From IMG/VR virus record IMGVR_UViG_3300032278_000087, positions 1 to 28,466 of that record: a DNA stretch of 28,466 bases; one strand, given 5' to 3'. Below the pieces are notes generated by a model, which was not told where the DNA came from, searched no databases, and saw only the letters and a program-made list of their open reading frames with translations. Shown here piece by piece: positions 13,624-21,373 of this stretch (the stretch's first letter is position 1; each line of letters starts with the position of its first letter). The DNA is from a virus. The position numbers and the translations under genes are program-made.

Positions 13624-15096
13624 TCAAATATTAATTTTAGATATGTCGTAATCAAAACGCTCGCTGTCATAAATTCCCATTCGCTCAATGAAGTGTTTCA
13701 ATGTATAATTCTGATAGTTTTTCACAGAGAGATCATCCGCTATGTCAAACAGACGAGCAGTAGATTTTTCATCGGTTCTTCGCAAGGCTCTACCAATAGA
13801 CTGGAGATTTCTGATCCTAGATTTAGATGGACTAGAAAATACAACATTATGCAAATTCCTAATATTAATGCCGGTAGAATAAGTTCCATAACTAGCAACC
13901 AGAATGGTTGATTCACTTTTCTCTGTATCCATCCGTATAGTTTCTCTTTCATCGGTAGATATTCCCCCATGTATAAATTTCACATTTTTGTCAGAATTGT
14001 CTTTTATCATTTCGTATAAAATCTCACCATGTTTTTCAACCAGTTGATACAATACCAGAGTATTGCCTCTTAATTCTTCTACCAGATCAACGATAAATTG
14101 ATTTCTATCCTCATTTCTGACTAAATAATCAATTTCGCCTGGATAGTCCATTTCCTTGACTATTTTACTAATCTGTTCAGCATGCTTCAAAACTATACAG
14201 TGTATAGAGAGATTAGCTAGATAATCTTCCTCCATAAGCTTCTTAGTAGTGATAACATTGTATACAGGGCCGAACAGACCTTCTAGTACTAATTTATGGG
14301 TTTGAGTACCATCTAAAGTGCCTGTAGTACCGATACGATATTCACAATTGACTAATTTAGTCATGATAGAGGTTAGTGATTTAGCCTTGAAATTATGAGC
14401 TTCATCTCCGATCACCATACCGATATTAGCGAAAAATGATTTTGGGAGTCTGTGGATGGATTGCCAAGTGGATATGATGATGGGCTTGTTCGTATCCTTT
14501 TCTTTACCAGAATAGATCAAATGACAATTATCTTCAGAAGTCCAATGAACATCAGAAGCATAATCATCAAAATCTTTGAACATTTGTTCGACCAGAGTAG
14601 TGGTAGGAACTACGATCAAAGTCTGCATATTGTTCATATCTTGATATGATCTAACCAGAGAATAGATAATCAAAGATTTCCCAGATGCAGTGGGGCTAAG
14701 TAATATTGTCCTTTTATCGGATAATGCTACCTTGACTGCGTCTATTTGGTAATCTCTAACCTCTAAAGGAATAGAAAATTTATCTATAAGTTTTTCTGTG
14801 GTGGAATAGTCTAATTGAAATGATTGGAGATCACTATCGCATTCCAAATGGTATTTTCTATCACCAGCAAACTCCATCAGATGATGTAACAGACCAGAAT
14901 ATAATTCAGACTTCCATTGATTAAAAAGTCTAATTTTACCATCCCATTGTTTACTTCTATATGCAGGCATATACCGAAAGCCAGGAACCTCAAAAGTGAA
15001 AAAATCAACTAATTCCTGAGCAATTCCAGGCTCACATTCTATAAGATTATAAACTTCGTCCTTCTTATGGACTCTAATGGTATCAGCGTTCACCAT
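13624..15096 (-). CDS. uvsW: Recombination helicase UvsW
   Basis: A superfamily-2 helicase of 490 residues (T4 UvsW is about 500). It shows Walker A SPTASGKS (134-141), DEAH box (231-234), TGT motif near 257-260, and motifs V/VI in VASYGTYSTGINIRNLHNVV (400-419) and QSIGRALRR (432-440). The N-terminal domain keeps FEVPGFRYMPAYRSKQWDGKI, as in T4 UvsW. The enzyme unwinds R-loops and migrates branches, shifting replication from origin-dependent to recombination-dependent mode. The frame extends to a TTG at 15102; the ATG two codons in (15096) is used here. It overlaps the end of uvsY by 14 bases. Repeat copy 3 follows its stop immediately. Confidence 0.95.
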   Translation of the reverse strand: MVNADTIRVHKKDEVYNLIECEPGIAQELVDFFTFEVPGFRYMPAYRSKQWDGKIRLFNQWKSELYSGLLHHLMEFAGDRKYHLECDSDLQSFQLDYSTTEKLIDKFSIPLEVRDYQIDAVKVALSDKRTILLSPTASGKSLIIYSLVRSYQDMNNMQTLIVVPTTTLVEQMFKDFDDYASDVHWTSEDNCHLIYSGKEKDTNKPIIISTWQSIHRLPKSFFANIGMVIGDEAHNFKAKSLTSIMTKLVNCEYRIGTTGTLDGTQTHKLVLEGLFGPVYNVITTKKLMEEDYLANLSIHCIVLKHAEQISKIVKEMDYPGEIDYLVRNEDRNQFIVDLVEELRGNTLVLYQLVEKHGEILYEMIKDNSDKNVKFIHGGISTDERETIRMDTEKSESTILVASYGTYSTGINIRNLHNVVFSSPSKSRIRNLQSIGRALRRTDEKSTARLFDIADDLSVKNYQNYTLKHFIERMGIYDSERFDYDISKINI

Positions 15097-15520
15097 TTTC
15101 AAACTTCAACATATCAATATAATTTTGTATATAAAACGAATGGTTAGGAATACGATCAACAGTTCTCTTATATAGATCTAAGAGTGCTTCCGCATGTACG
15201 AGTTGATGACACGCGTGTACATAATTTTCATCAATTTTGATCCAAGTTTCTAGGTCTGATTTAAGGATGGTATGATCTAATGGTTTTTCTTGATATATAT
15301 CAGGATCAGCTTTACCAGAATAATACATCATTGCATCATGGTATCTTTGAGCTTTCCTAGCTCCCATTAGAGACACTATTCCTTTTTGTTCTTGGTATTT
15401 TACTAAATATTTGTGATGTAGGTATGGAATATTAAGACTGGCTTCCTTCAAAACATCCAAATCACGGGCTAATGACATATCTTTCTGTATTTCATCATTT
15501 ATCTTATCTAGTCTATCCAT
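15083..15520 (-). CDS. uvsY: Recombination mediator UvsY
   Basis: A 145-residue protein (T4 UvsY is 137) with the same helical plan and recognisable patches: a DRLDKINDEIQKDM start, RYHDAMMYYSGKADPDIYQE (T4: ARLDYYSGRGDGDEF) and the end IQNYIDMLKFENG (T4: IKHIQDMRAFEAG). UvsY displaces gp32 from single-stranded DNA and loads the UvsX recombinase, which is not in this window. The frame opens at TTG 15523; the ATG at 15520 is taken as the start. It abuts gene 3, whose stop (15513) it overlaps by eight bases, and runs into uvsW. Confidence 0.93.
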   Translation of the reverse strand: MDRLDKINDEIQKDMSLARDLDVLKEASLNIPYLHHKYLVKYQEQKGIVSLMGARKAQRYHDAMMYYSGKADPDIYQEKPLDHTILKSDLETWIKIDENYVHACHQLVHAEALLDLYKRTVDRIPNHSFYIQNYIDMLKFENGER

Positions 15521-16043
15521 CAATTACATAATCCTTTATTTGAAATGAAACATCTGTGGTTATTGGATCAACTTCACCTGTACTGTCAAATGCTATAGCA
15601 CCAAGAGAAGTAGGGAAAATATCATGGAAAATTATTTCTTTGTTATGACCTTTACTATTAGTTAATACGTGTAATATAGCATCTGATAGATAATTCTGAT
15701 AATCTGTTGTTGTTGAAGTTGTGTATTGTGTATTTAGGTATTCTGTATGTTCTTTTTTATCGTGTACAGGTGCAAATCCTGTCATCCAATTCATGATTTC
15801 CTTGAAATTGGCTAAATCTTCATCTACTATCATTGTTACATCTAGAGTCTCAAATTCTATCTTTTCCCCTATTACGGGTATTTCTCTAAACGGAGTAGAA
15901 TGTACTCCTTCGGTAGTAGAAATGCCTGGAATATTAGCTGTTTGACACCAAAAAGTAAGTAATGGAAATTTTTCTATTATCAATCTATAGGAAATTGGTG
16001 AAAGTATATTGTAATTTTCTGGTTGATTCTGTTGTAATGCCAT
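15513..16043 (-). CDS. 3: Tail completion / sheath stabiliser protein gp3
   Basis: A 176-residue protein, the same length as T4 gp3. The best match is the central TMIVDEDLANFKEIMNWMTG, equivalent to T4 RFIVDEELKSWIGMYEWMLG. The N-terminal part also holds TANIPGI like the T4 SVPIPGI. gp3 caps the tail tube at its head-proximal end and stabilises the tail before joining to the head. Gene 3 after gene 23 and before uvsY is the marine T4-like order. GGAGG stands five bases before the ATG, and a perfect late promoter box lies about 20 bases upstream, giving this gene its own late transcript after the gene 23 terminator. Confidence 0.92.
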   Translation of the reverse strand: MALQQNQPENYNILSPISYRLIIEKFPLLTFWCQTANIPGISTTEGVHSTPFREIPVIGEKIEFETLDVTMIVDEDLANFKEIMNWMTGFAPVHDKKEHTEYLNTQYTTSTTTDYQNYLSDAILHVLTNSKGHNKEIIFHDIFPTSLGAIAFDSTGEVDPITTDVSFQIKDYVIDG

Positions 16044-16061
16044 AATATCCTCCCATACCTA

Positions 16062-16069
16062 TATTTATA
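16062..16069 (-). promoter_or_regulatory. T4-type late promoter before gene 3
   Basis: Perfect TATAAATA on the minus strand, 18 bases upstream of the gene 3 ATG and just downstream of the gene 23 terminator. This is the -10 element recognised by polymerase carrying gp55, which is encoded in the window. No -35 is expected. Confidence 0.85.
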
Positions 16070-16073
16070 CAAT

Positions 16074-16101
16074 AAAAAAGGGCCCCCAAAGAGAGGCCCT
16101 T
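16074..16101 (-). terminator. Intrinsic terminator after gene 23
   Basis: Minus strand: AAGGGCC and GGCCCTT form a seven-pair stem around a ten-base loop, with TTTT directly following (complement of the A run 16074-16079). It lies about 50 bases after the major capsid stop codon. It should limit read-through of the most abundant late mRNA into gene 3. Confidence 0.85.
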
Positions 16102-16107
16102 CATATT

Positions 16108-16129
16108 CACCCGCGCGCGGGTGTTTTTT
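16108..16129. terminator. Second GC hairpin, 16-base perfect palindrome
   Basis: CACCCGCGCGCGGGTG (16108-16123) is a perfect palindrome followed on the plus strand by TTTTTT. In that direction it has the form of a terminator facing into gene 23 from the left. On the minus strand it is met first by gene 23 transcripts, six bases ahead of the terminator at 16074-16101, and may protect the 3' end of the capsid mRNA. It is by far the most GC-rich spot in the region. Confidence 0.65.
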
Positions 16130-16150
16130 GCCCTAAGGTAGAACAATTAT

Positions 16151-17569
16151 TTACATTAGGTTATCGACTTTAACTTTACGATAGTAAACGTTGTCATCGC
16201 GAGTAATTGATGTAAACGGATTAGCTACGATACCATAACGAGTTTTAAACCCGATTTTCGGTTGGAATGTATCTTCACCAGTAGCCCTAACCATTTGGAG
16301 AGGAACATACGGACAATAGAACAGACCAGCGTCATATGGAGAAGAACCTTTATAACCCATTGTGTAATATTCAGAAGCCTGAACACCATCTGGATTAATA
16401 AAATATGGATCTACATAGACTTGATATTTACCATTCAACACACCAGCAAAAGAACTGGTTGCGACATCAGAGTCAATTGTATTTTGGATAGCTGGATTAT
16501 AATCCAAGACACCAGCCATTGAAAGAGCACTAGCAATGTCAGGACTTGTAATAATCATATTTCCACGACCACGACGAGTATCAATAGCAATTGTGTTAGC
16601 ATCACGTTCAATTTGGAACAATAGTCCTTTGAACTTTTCAACTGACCAACGACCATTAGAATCTTTATCTAGGTCAAAAGTACCAGCTGAAGCTGTATTA
16701 ACTTGTGCACCACGTTTGGCAACAACATTAACTAGACGGATAATTTCTCGGTTGATTTCAGCCAAGATTTCCGTTGAGAGAATATTTGCCAATTCTGTTT
16801 CAGCATCAAGACCATGAACTGCTTTCAAGTCTTGTGCGAGTTCCGTTGTGTATTCAGCTTTGAGAGCACGTGACTTTGCAGTCACAGATGTTTTATCAAT
16901 ACTGAATGACATTTCACGGAATTGATTACCAGCCGCACCACCAAGTTGTTCCCCGTCAACCGTACTCATTCCATCACCACCTACATCATATGTAGATCGT
17001 GTTTCATATGTAGCGTCATCTTCACCATCAGCTTGACCTTGAGTACCACTTGCAATTGCAAAAGGATCTTGTTCAGCATTATCGGCGCCAGTAGCACCAC
17101 CATCTGTACCATCACTCGAATGAGTCGTACGTGCTTCATTCCAGAGAGCTTCATCAGCAGTACTAGATGCAGTACCTTGATTAGTGTAAGTTGATTTCAT
17201 TGCAAAGATAAGACCTGTTGGCCCTGTCATTGGTTGAACACCACAAATATCATAAGCGATAAGTTGCGGAACGGCTCTACGAACCAAACTAATCATAATT
17301 GGATCATAACCTGCGACTGGACTATTAGCTCCACCACTAAAACCGGCATTAGATGTATCTGCATATCCTGCACCACCTGTACCAGTAGTAGGAGCTCCTA
17401 CTTCGGTTAAAAATCCAGCTTGAGCTGATCGTTCTTCTCTAATAGCTTTCTCTTGGTTTTCCAATAGAACGGCTGTTAGTGTTCTCTTATAGTGGTCTTT
17501 AATTTTGGGTAGTGACTCATGGTCGAGTACCGGCCCCCACTTTTCGATTAAATTTTCTGCTAAGTACAT
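16151..17569 (-). CDS. 23: Major capsid protein precursor gp23
   Basis: A 472-residue homologue of T4 gp23. Matching landmarks include LIEKWGPVLDHESLPKI, LLENQEKAI, AGFLTEVG, then VRRAVPQLIAYDICGVQPM, KSRALKAEYTTELAQDLKAV, ILSTEILAEINREI and FKTRYGIVANPF. T4 gp23 is cut by gp21 after the Glu of FLTE; the same FLTE ends here at residue 56, so the mature protein should start at Val57. The insertion region at about residues 125-215 is rich in Thr, Gly, Asp and Gln and differs from T4. ATG at 17569 has AAAGGAG ahead. It forms the hexamers of the icosahedral head. A terminator and a second hairpin follow. Confidence 0.98.
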   Translation of the reverse strand: MYLAENLIEKWGPVLDHESLPKIKDHYKRTLTAVLLENQEKAIREERSAQAGFLTEVGAPTTGTGGAGYADTSNAGFSGGANSPVAGYDPIMISLVRRAVPQLIAYDICGVQPMTGPTGLIFAMKSTYTNQGTASSTADEALWNEARTTHSSDGTDGGATGADNAEQDPFAIASGTQGQADGEDDATYETRSTYDVGGDGMSTVDGEQLGGAAGNQFREMSFSIDKTSVTAKSRALKAEYTTELAQDLKAVHGLDAETELANILSTEILAEINREIIRLVNVVAKRGAQVNTASAGTFDLDKDSNGRWSVEKFKGLLFQIERDANTIAIDTRRGRGNMIITSPDIASALSMAGVLDYNPAIQNTIDSDVATSSFAGVLNGKYQVYVDPYFINPDGVQASEYYTMGYKGSSPYDAGLFYCPYVPLQMVRATGEDTFQPKIGFKTRYGIVANPFTSITRDDNVYYRKVKVDNLM

Positions 17570-17597
17570 TTTCTTTTCTCCTTTATTTAAAAATAAC

Positions 17598-18944
17598 TTA
17601 CTTGATAGACCTAGTCAACATCTGAGTATAACGATCCATTGATCCACCCTTACCAACGTACTCTGGTGCATCTACTGGTTTGGATTTCGGTTCTGATGTA
17701 TTCGGGAAATAATTTTCTTTAATCATCTGAACCTTATCTGAAAACTCTTGTGATGTTGTGAAGTCAACGACTCCGGCCAATTCTTTTAGTTTTTCGGTTT
17801 GAATTTCTGATAAATCTTGGGCACTTTCTTCAATAATGCCTTCCTTCTCAGACTGACTTAATTTTTCTTCTAACTGAATATTCTTGTCGATTTCTGCATT
17901 CAATTTATCTTCAAGTTCTTCCACACGTTCTGATAGATCGTCAAAAATATCAATTTTGGTTTCTGGAACGTCAATATAATGCTGTTCAAATAGTGTTTTC
18001 ATTCCACCAATGAAATCTTCAGTCAATTCTGTCCTAAGACCCTTCTCTACTGCCAATTTATTATCTTCTAGCCATTGCTCAACAACATAATTCAAATATG
18101 TATCGACTTTAGTAGCCAATTCATCCTGAACCTGTTCTGACGCTTGTTCTAGTTGAGTATCAAATTGTTCTTTCAAATTTTCAATAGTTGCATCAACTTT
18201 AGAATTAACAGCACCTTCAAAAATAATAGAAGCTTTTTCTTTGAAATCGTCAGAAAGGCCTTCACCTTCCAACAATGCTTCAACATGAACATCAACTTCT
18301 TCTTTATTCAAGGTTGGATCAAAATGTGACAATTTGACAGTAGCTTTCTTTTTCCCTTTACGTTTCTTAGCGGCCATCTTAGCCAATTTCTGAATACGTT
18401 TTTTGTTTTTCTTGTAATACGCTTTTGCAGCTTTACGAGATTTTTTACCCTCAGCTCCTTTACGTTTCTTTTTCTTGACAACCTTTTCTACGATTTTTGT
18501 AACCTCATCAACGATTTCATCATCTTGTTCTGTCCATTCATCGTCATCTTCGTCTGTTGGTTCTTTATAATCGTCATCCATTACGTCATCAATAGCTGCC
18601 ATAATACCTTTTTCATCTTCTTCCAAACCAGCTAAGGCAGTGGCTAAATCTTCAAAATCACCTTCTGGTTCTACGTCGGCTTCGTCTTTTTCATCTTCAC
18701 CGCCAACTGTATCATCATCAGGTTCTTCTGTAATTTCTTCATCTTCCTCTGGAGTTAATTTAGTTTTAGCGTCAACTAAATCACTACGTTTCATTGTACT
18801 GAGTAATTCATCGACTTCAGCTTTGACCTCATCTTTGGTCTTATATGCTTCATCAATGGATTCCTCTGTATCATCAGCAGAAGCTTCTTCCGTTACTTCA
18901 TCCGAATCAATGATTGCTTGAATTTCTTTTTCGAGAGCTTCCAT
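17598..18944 (-). CDS. 22: Prohead scaffold (core) protein gp22, long form
   Basis: A 448-residue protein whose C-terminal half matches T4 gp22 (269 residues), for example EQWLEDNKLAVEKGLRTEL (289-307) and GGMKTLFEQHYIDVPE (313-328). T4 has EWLAENKLAVDKGIKAEL and GGLKELFVEHNVVVPEE in the same places. It adds an unusual N-terminal half: residues 1-155 are extremely acidic, and 157-200 form a dense Lys/Arg block (KKKKRKGAEGKKSR onward) ending in KLSHFDP. Scaffold proteins fill the prohead and are degraded by gp21 before DNA entry; possible gp21 sites of the form (I/L)xE include LLE226 and IFE243. A late promoter lies upstream. The basic block recurs in the gp67-like protein encoded two genes earlier. 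Confidence 0.92.
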   Translation of the reverse strand: MEALEKEIQAIIDSDEVTEEASADDTEESIDEAYKTKDEVKAEVDELLSTMKRSDLVDAKTKLTPEEDEEITEEPDDDTVGGEDEKDEADVEPEGDFEDLATALAGLEEDEKGIMAAIDDVMDDDYKEPTDEDDDEWTEQDDEIVDEVTKIVEKVVKKKKRKGAEGKKSRKAAKAYYKKNKKRIQKLAKMAAKKRKGKKKATVKLSHFDPTLNKEEVDVHVEALLEGEGLSDDFKEKASIIFEGAVNSKVDATIENLKEQFDTQLEQASEQVQDELATKVDTYLNYVVEQWLEDNKLAVEKGLRTELTEDFIGGMKTLFEQHYIDVPETKIDIFDDLSERVEELEDKLNAEIDKNIQLEEKLSQSEKEGIIEESAQDLSEIQTEKLKELAGVVDFTTSQEFSDKVQMIKENYFPNTSEPKSKPVDAPEYVGKGGSMDRYTQMLTRSIK

Positions 18945-18968
18945 TTTTCGTTCTCCTTATTTACTATG

Positions 18969-18976
18969 TATTTATA
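18969..18976 (-). promoter_or_regulatory. T4-type late promoter before gene 22
   Basis: Perfect TATAAATA on the minus strand in the 37-base gap between genes 21 and 22, 24 bases before the gene 22 ATG. It would give extra late transcription of scaffold and capsid genes. Confidence 0.82.
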
Positions 18977-18981
18977 AAAAT

Positions 18982-19635
18982 TTAGATTTCTGACAAAAAT
19001 TCTTTGAACGATTCCAAAATAATCTTTTCTCTGTCTTTACTAAATCTGCTTGTATTCTCAACTTTTTTCTTGAATCTTTCTAACGTTTCTTCCTTAAAAA
19101 CACCATCCTGATATATCCATTCTTTCCCTTCCATTATTCCTTCAACAAACGCATTAGGAGCAGAAGGATCTGCAACAATATCAGCTGCCGTAGCAAGATA
19201 AAAATCATCCTGTACTACATTAGCACCCTTTTCCTTTTTAAGTGTTCCCATACCGCGAGAAGATACACCTAGTGTAGCACCTTCTTCAAGAAGTGATTCA
19301 ACTATTTTTCCGTATGGAGTAGATGTCATAACTTTAGCTTTACCAACAAAATCCTTACCATCTTCTTTTAAATTAGTTATCATATGAGAAACCCGTTCTA
19401 AATTGATAACTGGGCCATCAGGATGACCTAATTCACCAAAAGCACGTTTTGTTTTGATATACTGTTCGTTATAACGTTTTACTTCACGTTGTAAAATTTC
19501 CTTTGGATACATTCTACCATTTTTATTCTTAACATCTGCTTGAAGAAATACACCCTCAACAAAAAGTGATTTTTTACCACCTATTTCTTCTGTAACAAAG
19601 GATAAGTCATTCACTTGTTCTGTAATAAGTTTCAT
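18982..19635 (-). CDS. 21: Prohead maturation protease gp21
   Basis: A 217-residue serine protease (T4 gp21 is 212) of MEROPS family S80 type. It has KNKNGRMYPKEILQREVKRY (37-56), the catalytic-histidine segment FGELGHPDGP (66-75, H71) and the nucleophile segment TLGVSSRGMG (121-130, Ser125/126), followed by ADIVADPSAPNAFVEG (151-166). It cuts scaffold, core and capsid precursors after (I/L)xE once the prohead is closed. ATG at 19635 has AAGGAG spaced about eight bases. It lies between a small unknown gene and gene 22, as expected for the head-assembly operon. Confidence 0.96.
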   Translation of the reverse strand: MKLITEQVNDLSFVTEEIGGKKSLFVEGVFLQADVKNKNGRMYPKEILQREVKRYNEQYIKTKRAFGELGHPDGPVINLERVSHMITNLKEDGKDFVGKAKVMTSTPYGKIVESLLEEGATLGVSSRGMGTLKKEKGANVVQDDFYLATAADIVADPSAPNAFVEGIMEGKEWIYQDGVFKEETLERFKKKVENTSRFSKDREKIILESFKEFLSEI

Positions 19636-19647
19636 TATATCTTCTCC

Positions 19648-20004
19648 TTAAATTGCAGCGTTAGAATAATCATTTCTATGCTCATATCCAGCACGTTTTT
19701 TGATTTCTATAAACAACGTTCCAGCACCAGTAACTACAATATCACTGTCACATTCAACAGGAGTCCACCCATTAAACTGACACCAAGCACCATTTCCTGT
19801 TAATGGAATAGTAACAGCTCCATCTGTTATTGATACCGTACCACTCCAATGCAATTTTGTAATAGATACAGATTGAGTATCACCTGCAGCATCAGTTAAA
19901 TCTGCGTTTTCACCAGTACCAATATCAATAGTATCACCATTAACTATTAAAAAACATGCAGTTCCACCTGACTGAAGTTGTTCAAATATCTTCGTCATCG
20001 CCAT
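19648..20004 (-). CDS. Unknown beta-rich protein in the head operon
   Basis: A 118-residue protein, rich in Thr, Gly, Ser and Ile/Val with alternating hydrophobic stretches (SVSITKLHWSGTVSITDGAV, DSDIVVTGAGTLFIEIKK), so probably a beta-sandwich. I see no catalytic motif and do not recognise it. It takes the place of T4 gene 68 (prohead core) but does not resemble that helical protein. The first ATG (20004) overlaps the end of the gp67-like gene by 23 bases; a second ATG (19998) is two codons in. Position among head genes and fold suggest a virion surface or decoration protein, which is inference. Confidence 0.75.
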   Translation of the reverse strand: MAMTKIFEQLQSGGTACFLIVNGDTIDIGTGENADLTDAAGDTQSVSITKLHWSGTVSITDGAVTIPLTGNGAWCQFNGWTPVECDSDIVVTGAGTLFIEIKKRAGYEHRNDYSNAAI

Positions 20005-20440
20005 AGTCTAGCTCCTCTGATGGATCAAAATTTCCAACCATCTTTACAGTATTTTTACCTTTGTTTTTCTTGGCAACTTTCTTTGCTTTAGCTGCTCTTT
20101 TCTTCTTTTTAGATGCTGGCATTTTCTTGTAATCTTTTTGAGCTTTCTTACGAGCGTCACTACCTTCTTTCCCTTTTCGCCTTCGCTTCGTCTCAACCTT
20201 CTCTAAAAAGTCAGCTTCTTCCTCTACTGCATCACCAGATTCAGCTTCAACACTATCACCCGAATCTATCTCCAATTCTGGACTAAACACAGATTTAGCA
20301 AGTTCTTGTTTCCTAGTATCTAAACTAGTTTTGAGTTTAGTAGATAACACATCAGAAAAGGCCTTCTCTACTTCGATTGGCTCTTTATTCTTGATTGATG
20401 TTATAATATCCTCAATTGTGTAATTTTTTTCGTTTTCCAT
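19982..20440 (-). CDS. 67: Prohead core protein, gp67-like with Lys-rich extension
   Basis: A 152-residue protein. Residues 9-52 resemble the start of T4 gp67 (80 residues): IEDIITSIKNKEPIEVEKAF, then a stretch ending RKQELAKSVF, against T4 IEAIKSNDLVAARKLF and KIAIARNFL. Gene order 20-67-21 agrees. In T4 the remainder is an acidic tail. Here a short acidic stretch (56-79) is followed by a very basic block at 85-130 (KRRRKGKEGSDARKKAQKDY onward) ending in VKMVGNFDP. That block is a clear relative of the one in gp22 of this phage. gp67 is an internal prohead core protein processed by gp21. The call is moderate because the N-terminal match is short. Confidence 0.72.
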   Translation of the reverse strand: MENEKNYTIEDIITSIKNKEPIEVEKAFSDVLSTKLKTSLDTRKQELAKSVFSPELEIDSGDSVEAESGDAVEEEADFLEKVETKRRRKGKEGSDARKKAQKDYKKMPASKKKKRAAKAKKVAKKNKGKNTVKMVGNFDPSEELDYGDDEDI

Positions 20441-20449
20441 AATTTCCCC

Positions 20450-21373
20450 TTAAAATTCTCCACCATCTGCTGGATTTTCAAAAACCAATGTCTTTTCAAC
20501 TGGATCATACATAATACTAACACTAGAAGTAGTAGTAATTTTTTCTATTTGTTCTGAAATATCATCTAAATTAACAAAATCTACTTCCCCGCCACCAGAA
20601 TGTGTTGAAATTACATCTTTCATAACCATGTTAGACAATTTAGTAGTAATATCATTTCTAAATTCTCCTAAAATTTTAGATAAAGAATCAGGAGTTATGA
20701 CCTCACCAATAGCTTCCTTAATAAATTCAACTTCGTCGTCTGTCATATCAGACAAATTTCCCACATCACCCTTTTCGCCCTTTTCTCCAATACTACCTTG
20801 ATCACCTTGTGGGCCTCTCATTCTAAATAATTGTTCAGAAGTAAAATCATCAAAAACAAAATCTTTACCTGTTTCTCCCTTCTCTCCAATATTACCCTGT
20901 GGCCCAATAGTTCCCTGTTCTCCCTGTTCTCCAATAATTCCTTGCTCACCCTTAGGGCCTCTTAATGACATCAATTCAGTAGATGTAAAATCTTCAAACT
21001 GAAATGGATCACCCTTTTCTCCGTCGAATCCTCTTATAGTCTCTAACTGTTCAAGAGTAAAATCTTCAAATAAAAGTGGCCCTGGTTCACCTTGTGGCCC
21101 TTGTAATCCCATTGCCCCTTGAATACCCTTTCCGCCCTGCAAACCCTGCTCTCCTTCATTTCCAGTTTTTCCTTGAATACCCTGATCACCTTGAATACCC
21201 TGATCACCTTGAAACTCTATAAATCTATTTTCATATAAATTTCGAGATTTAGTAACTACCGTTTCTAAGGCGTTCAAAAGTCGTTCTTCTAATTTTTCTA
21301 TCTGTGTATTAGTATAAGAGATTAGAGTTTTGGCAATTTTAACATGAGAAATTGCTACATCTGTTTGATTCAT
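20450..21373 (-). CDS. Collagen-like protein encoded between portal and prohead core genes
   Basis: A 307-residue protein. Residues 1-55 are helical and may form a trimeric coiled coil (SYTNTQIEKLEERLLNALET). Three runs of Gly-X-Y triplets follow (about 56-98, 138-169, 187-205; many GDQGIQ, GEKGET, GPQGD triplets). They are separated by linkers of one pattern, F-E/D-D-F-T-x-x-E/Q-L-x-x-x-R-G, at about 102, 126 and 174. The last 100 residues look globular, with an acidic helix (SDMTDDEVEFIKEAIGEV) and a C-terminal strand region. The ATG overlaps the portal stop as ATGA (21370-21373), so it is made with head proteins at late times. A trimeric head or neck fibre is plausible; T4 has nothing here. 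Glycosylation or hydroxylation cannot be judged. Confidence 0.88.
   Translation of the reverse strand: MNQTDVAISHVKIAKTLISYTNTQIEKLEERLLNALETVVTKSRNLYENRFIEFQGDQGIQGDQGIQGKTGNEGEQGLQGGKGIQGAMGLQGPQGEPGPLLFEDFTLEQLETIRGFDGEKGDPFQFEDFTSTELMSLRGPKGEQGIIGEQGEQGTIGPQGNIGEKGETGKDFVFDDFTSEQLFRMRGPQGDQGSIGEKGEKGDVGNLSDMTDDEVEFIKEAIGEVITPDSLSKILGEFRNDITTKLSNMVMKDVISTHSGGGEVDFVNLDDISEQIEKITTTSSVSIMYDPVEKTLVFENPADGGEF

Noticed and set aside
17571-17597. TTTAAATA just before gene 23 as a late promoter.
   Set aside because: One mismatch to TATAAATA and it runs into the ribosome site; capsid expression can come from the gene 22 promoter. Not strong enough to list.
20780-21215. Short repeated DNA in the collagen-like gene as a possible CRISPR or tandem repeat array.
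   Set aside because: The repetition follows Gly-X-Y codons in frame within a coding gene; spacing is triplet-based and there are no spacers.
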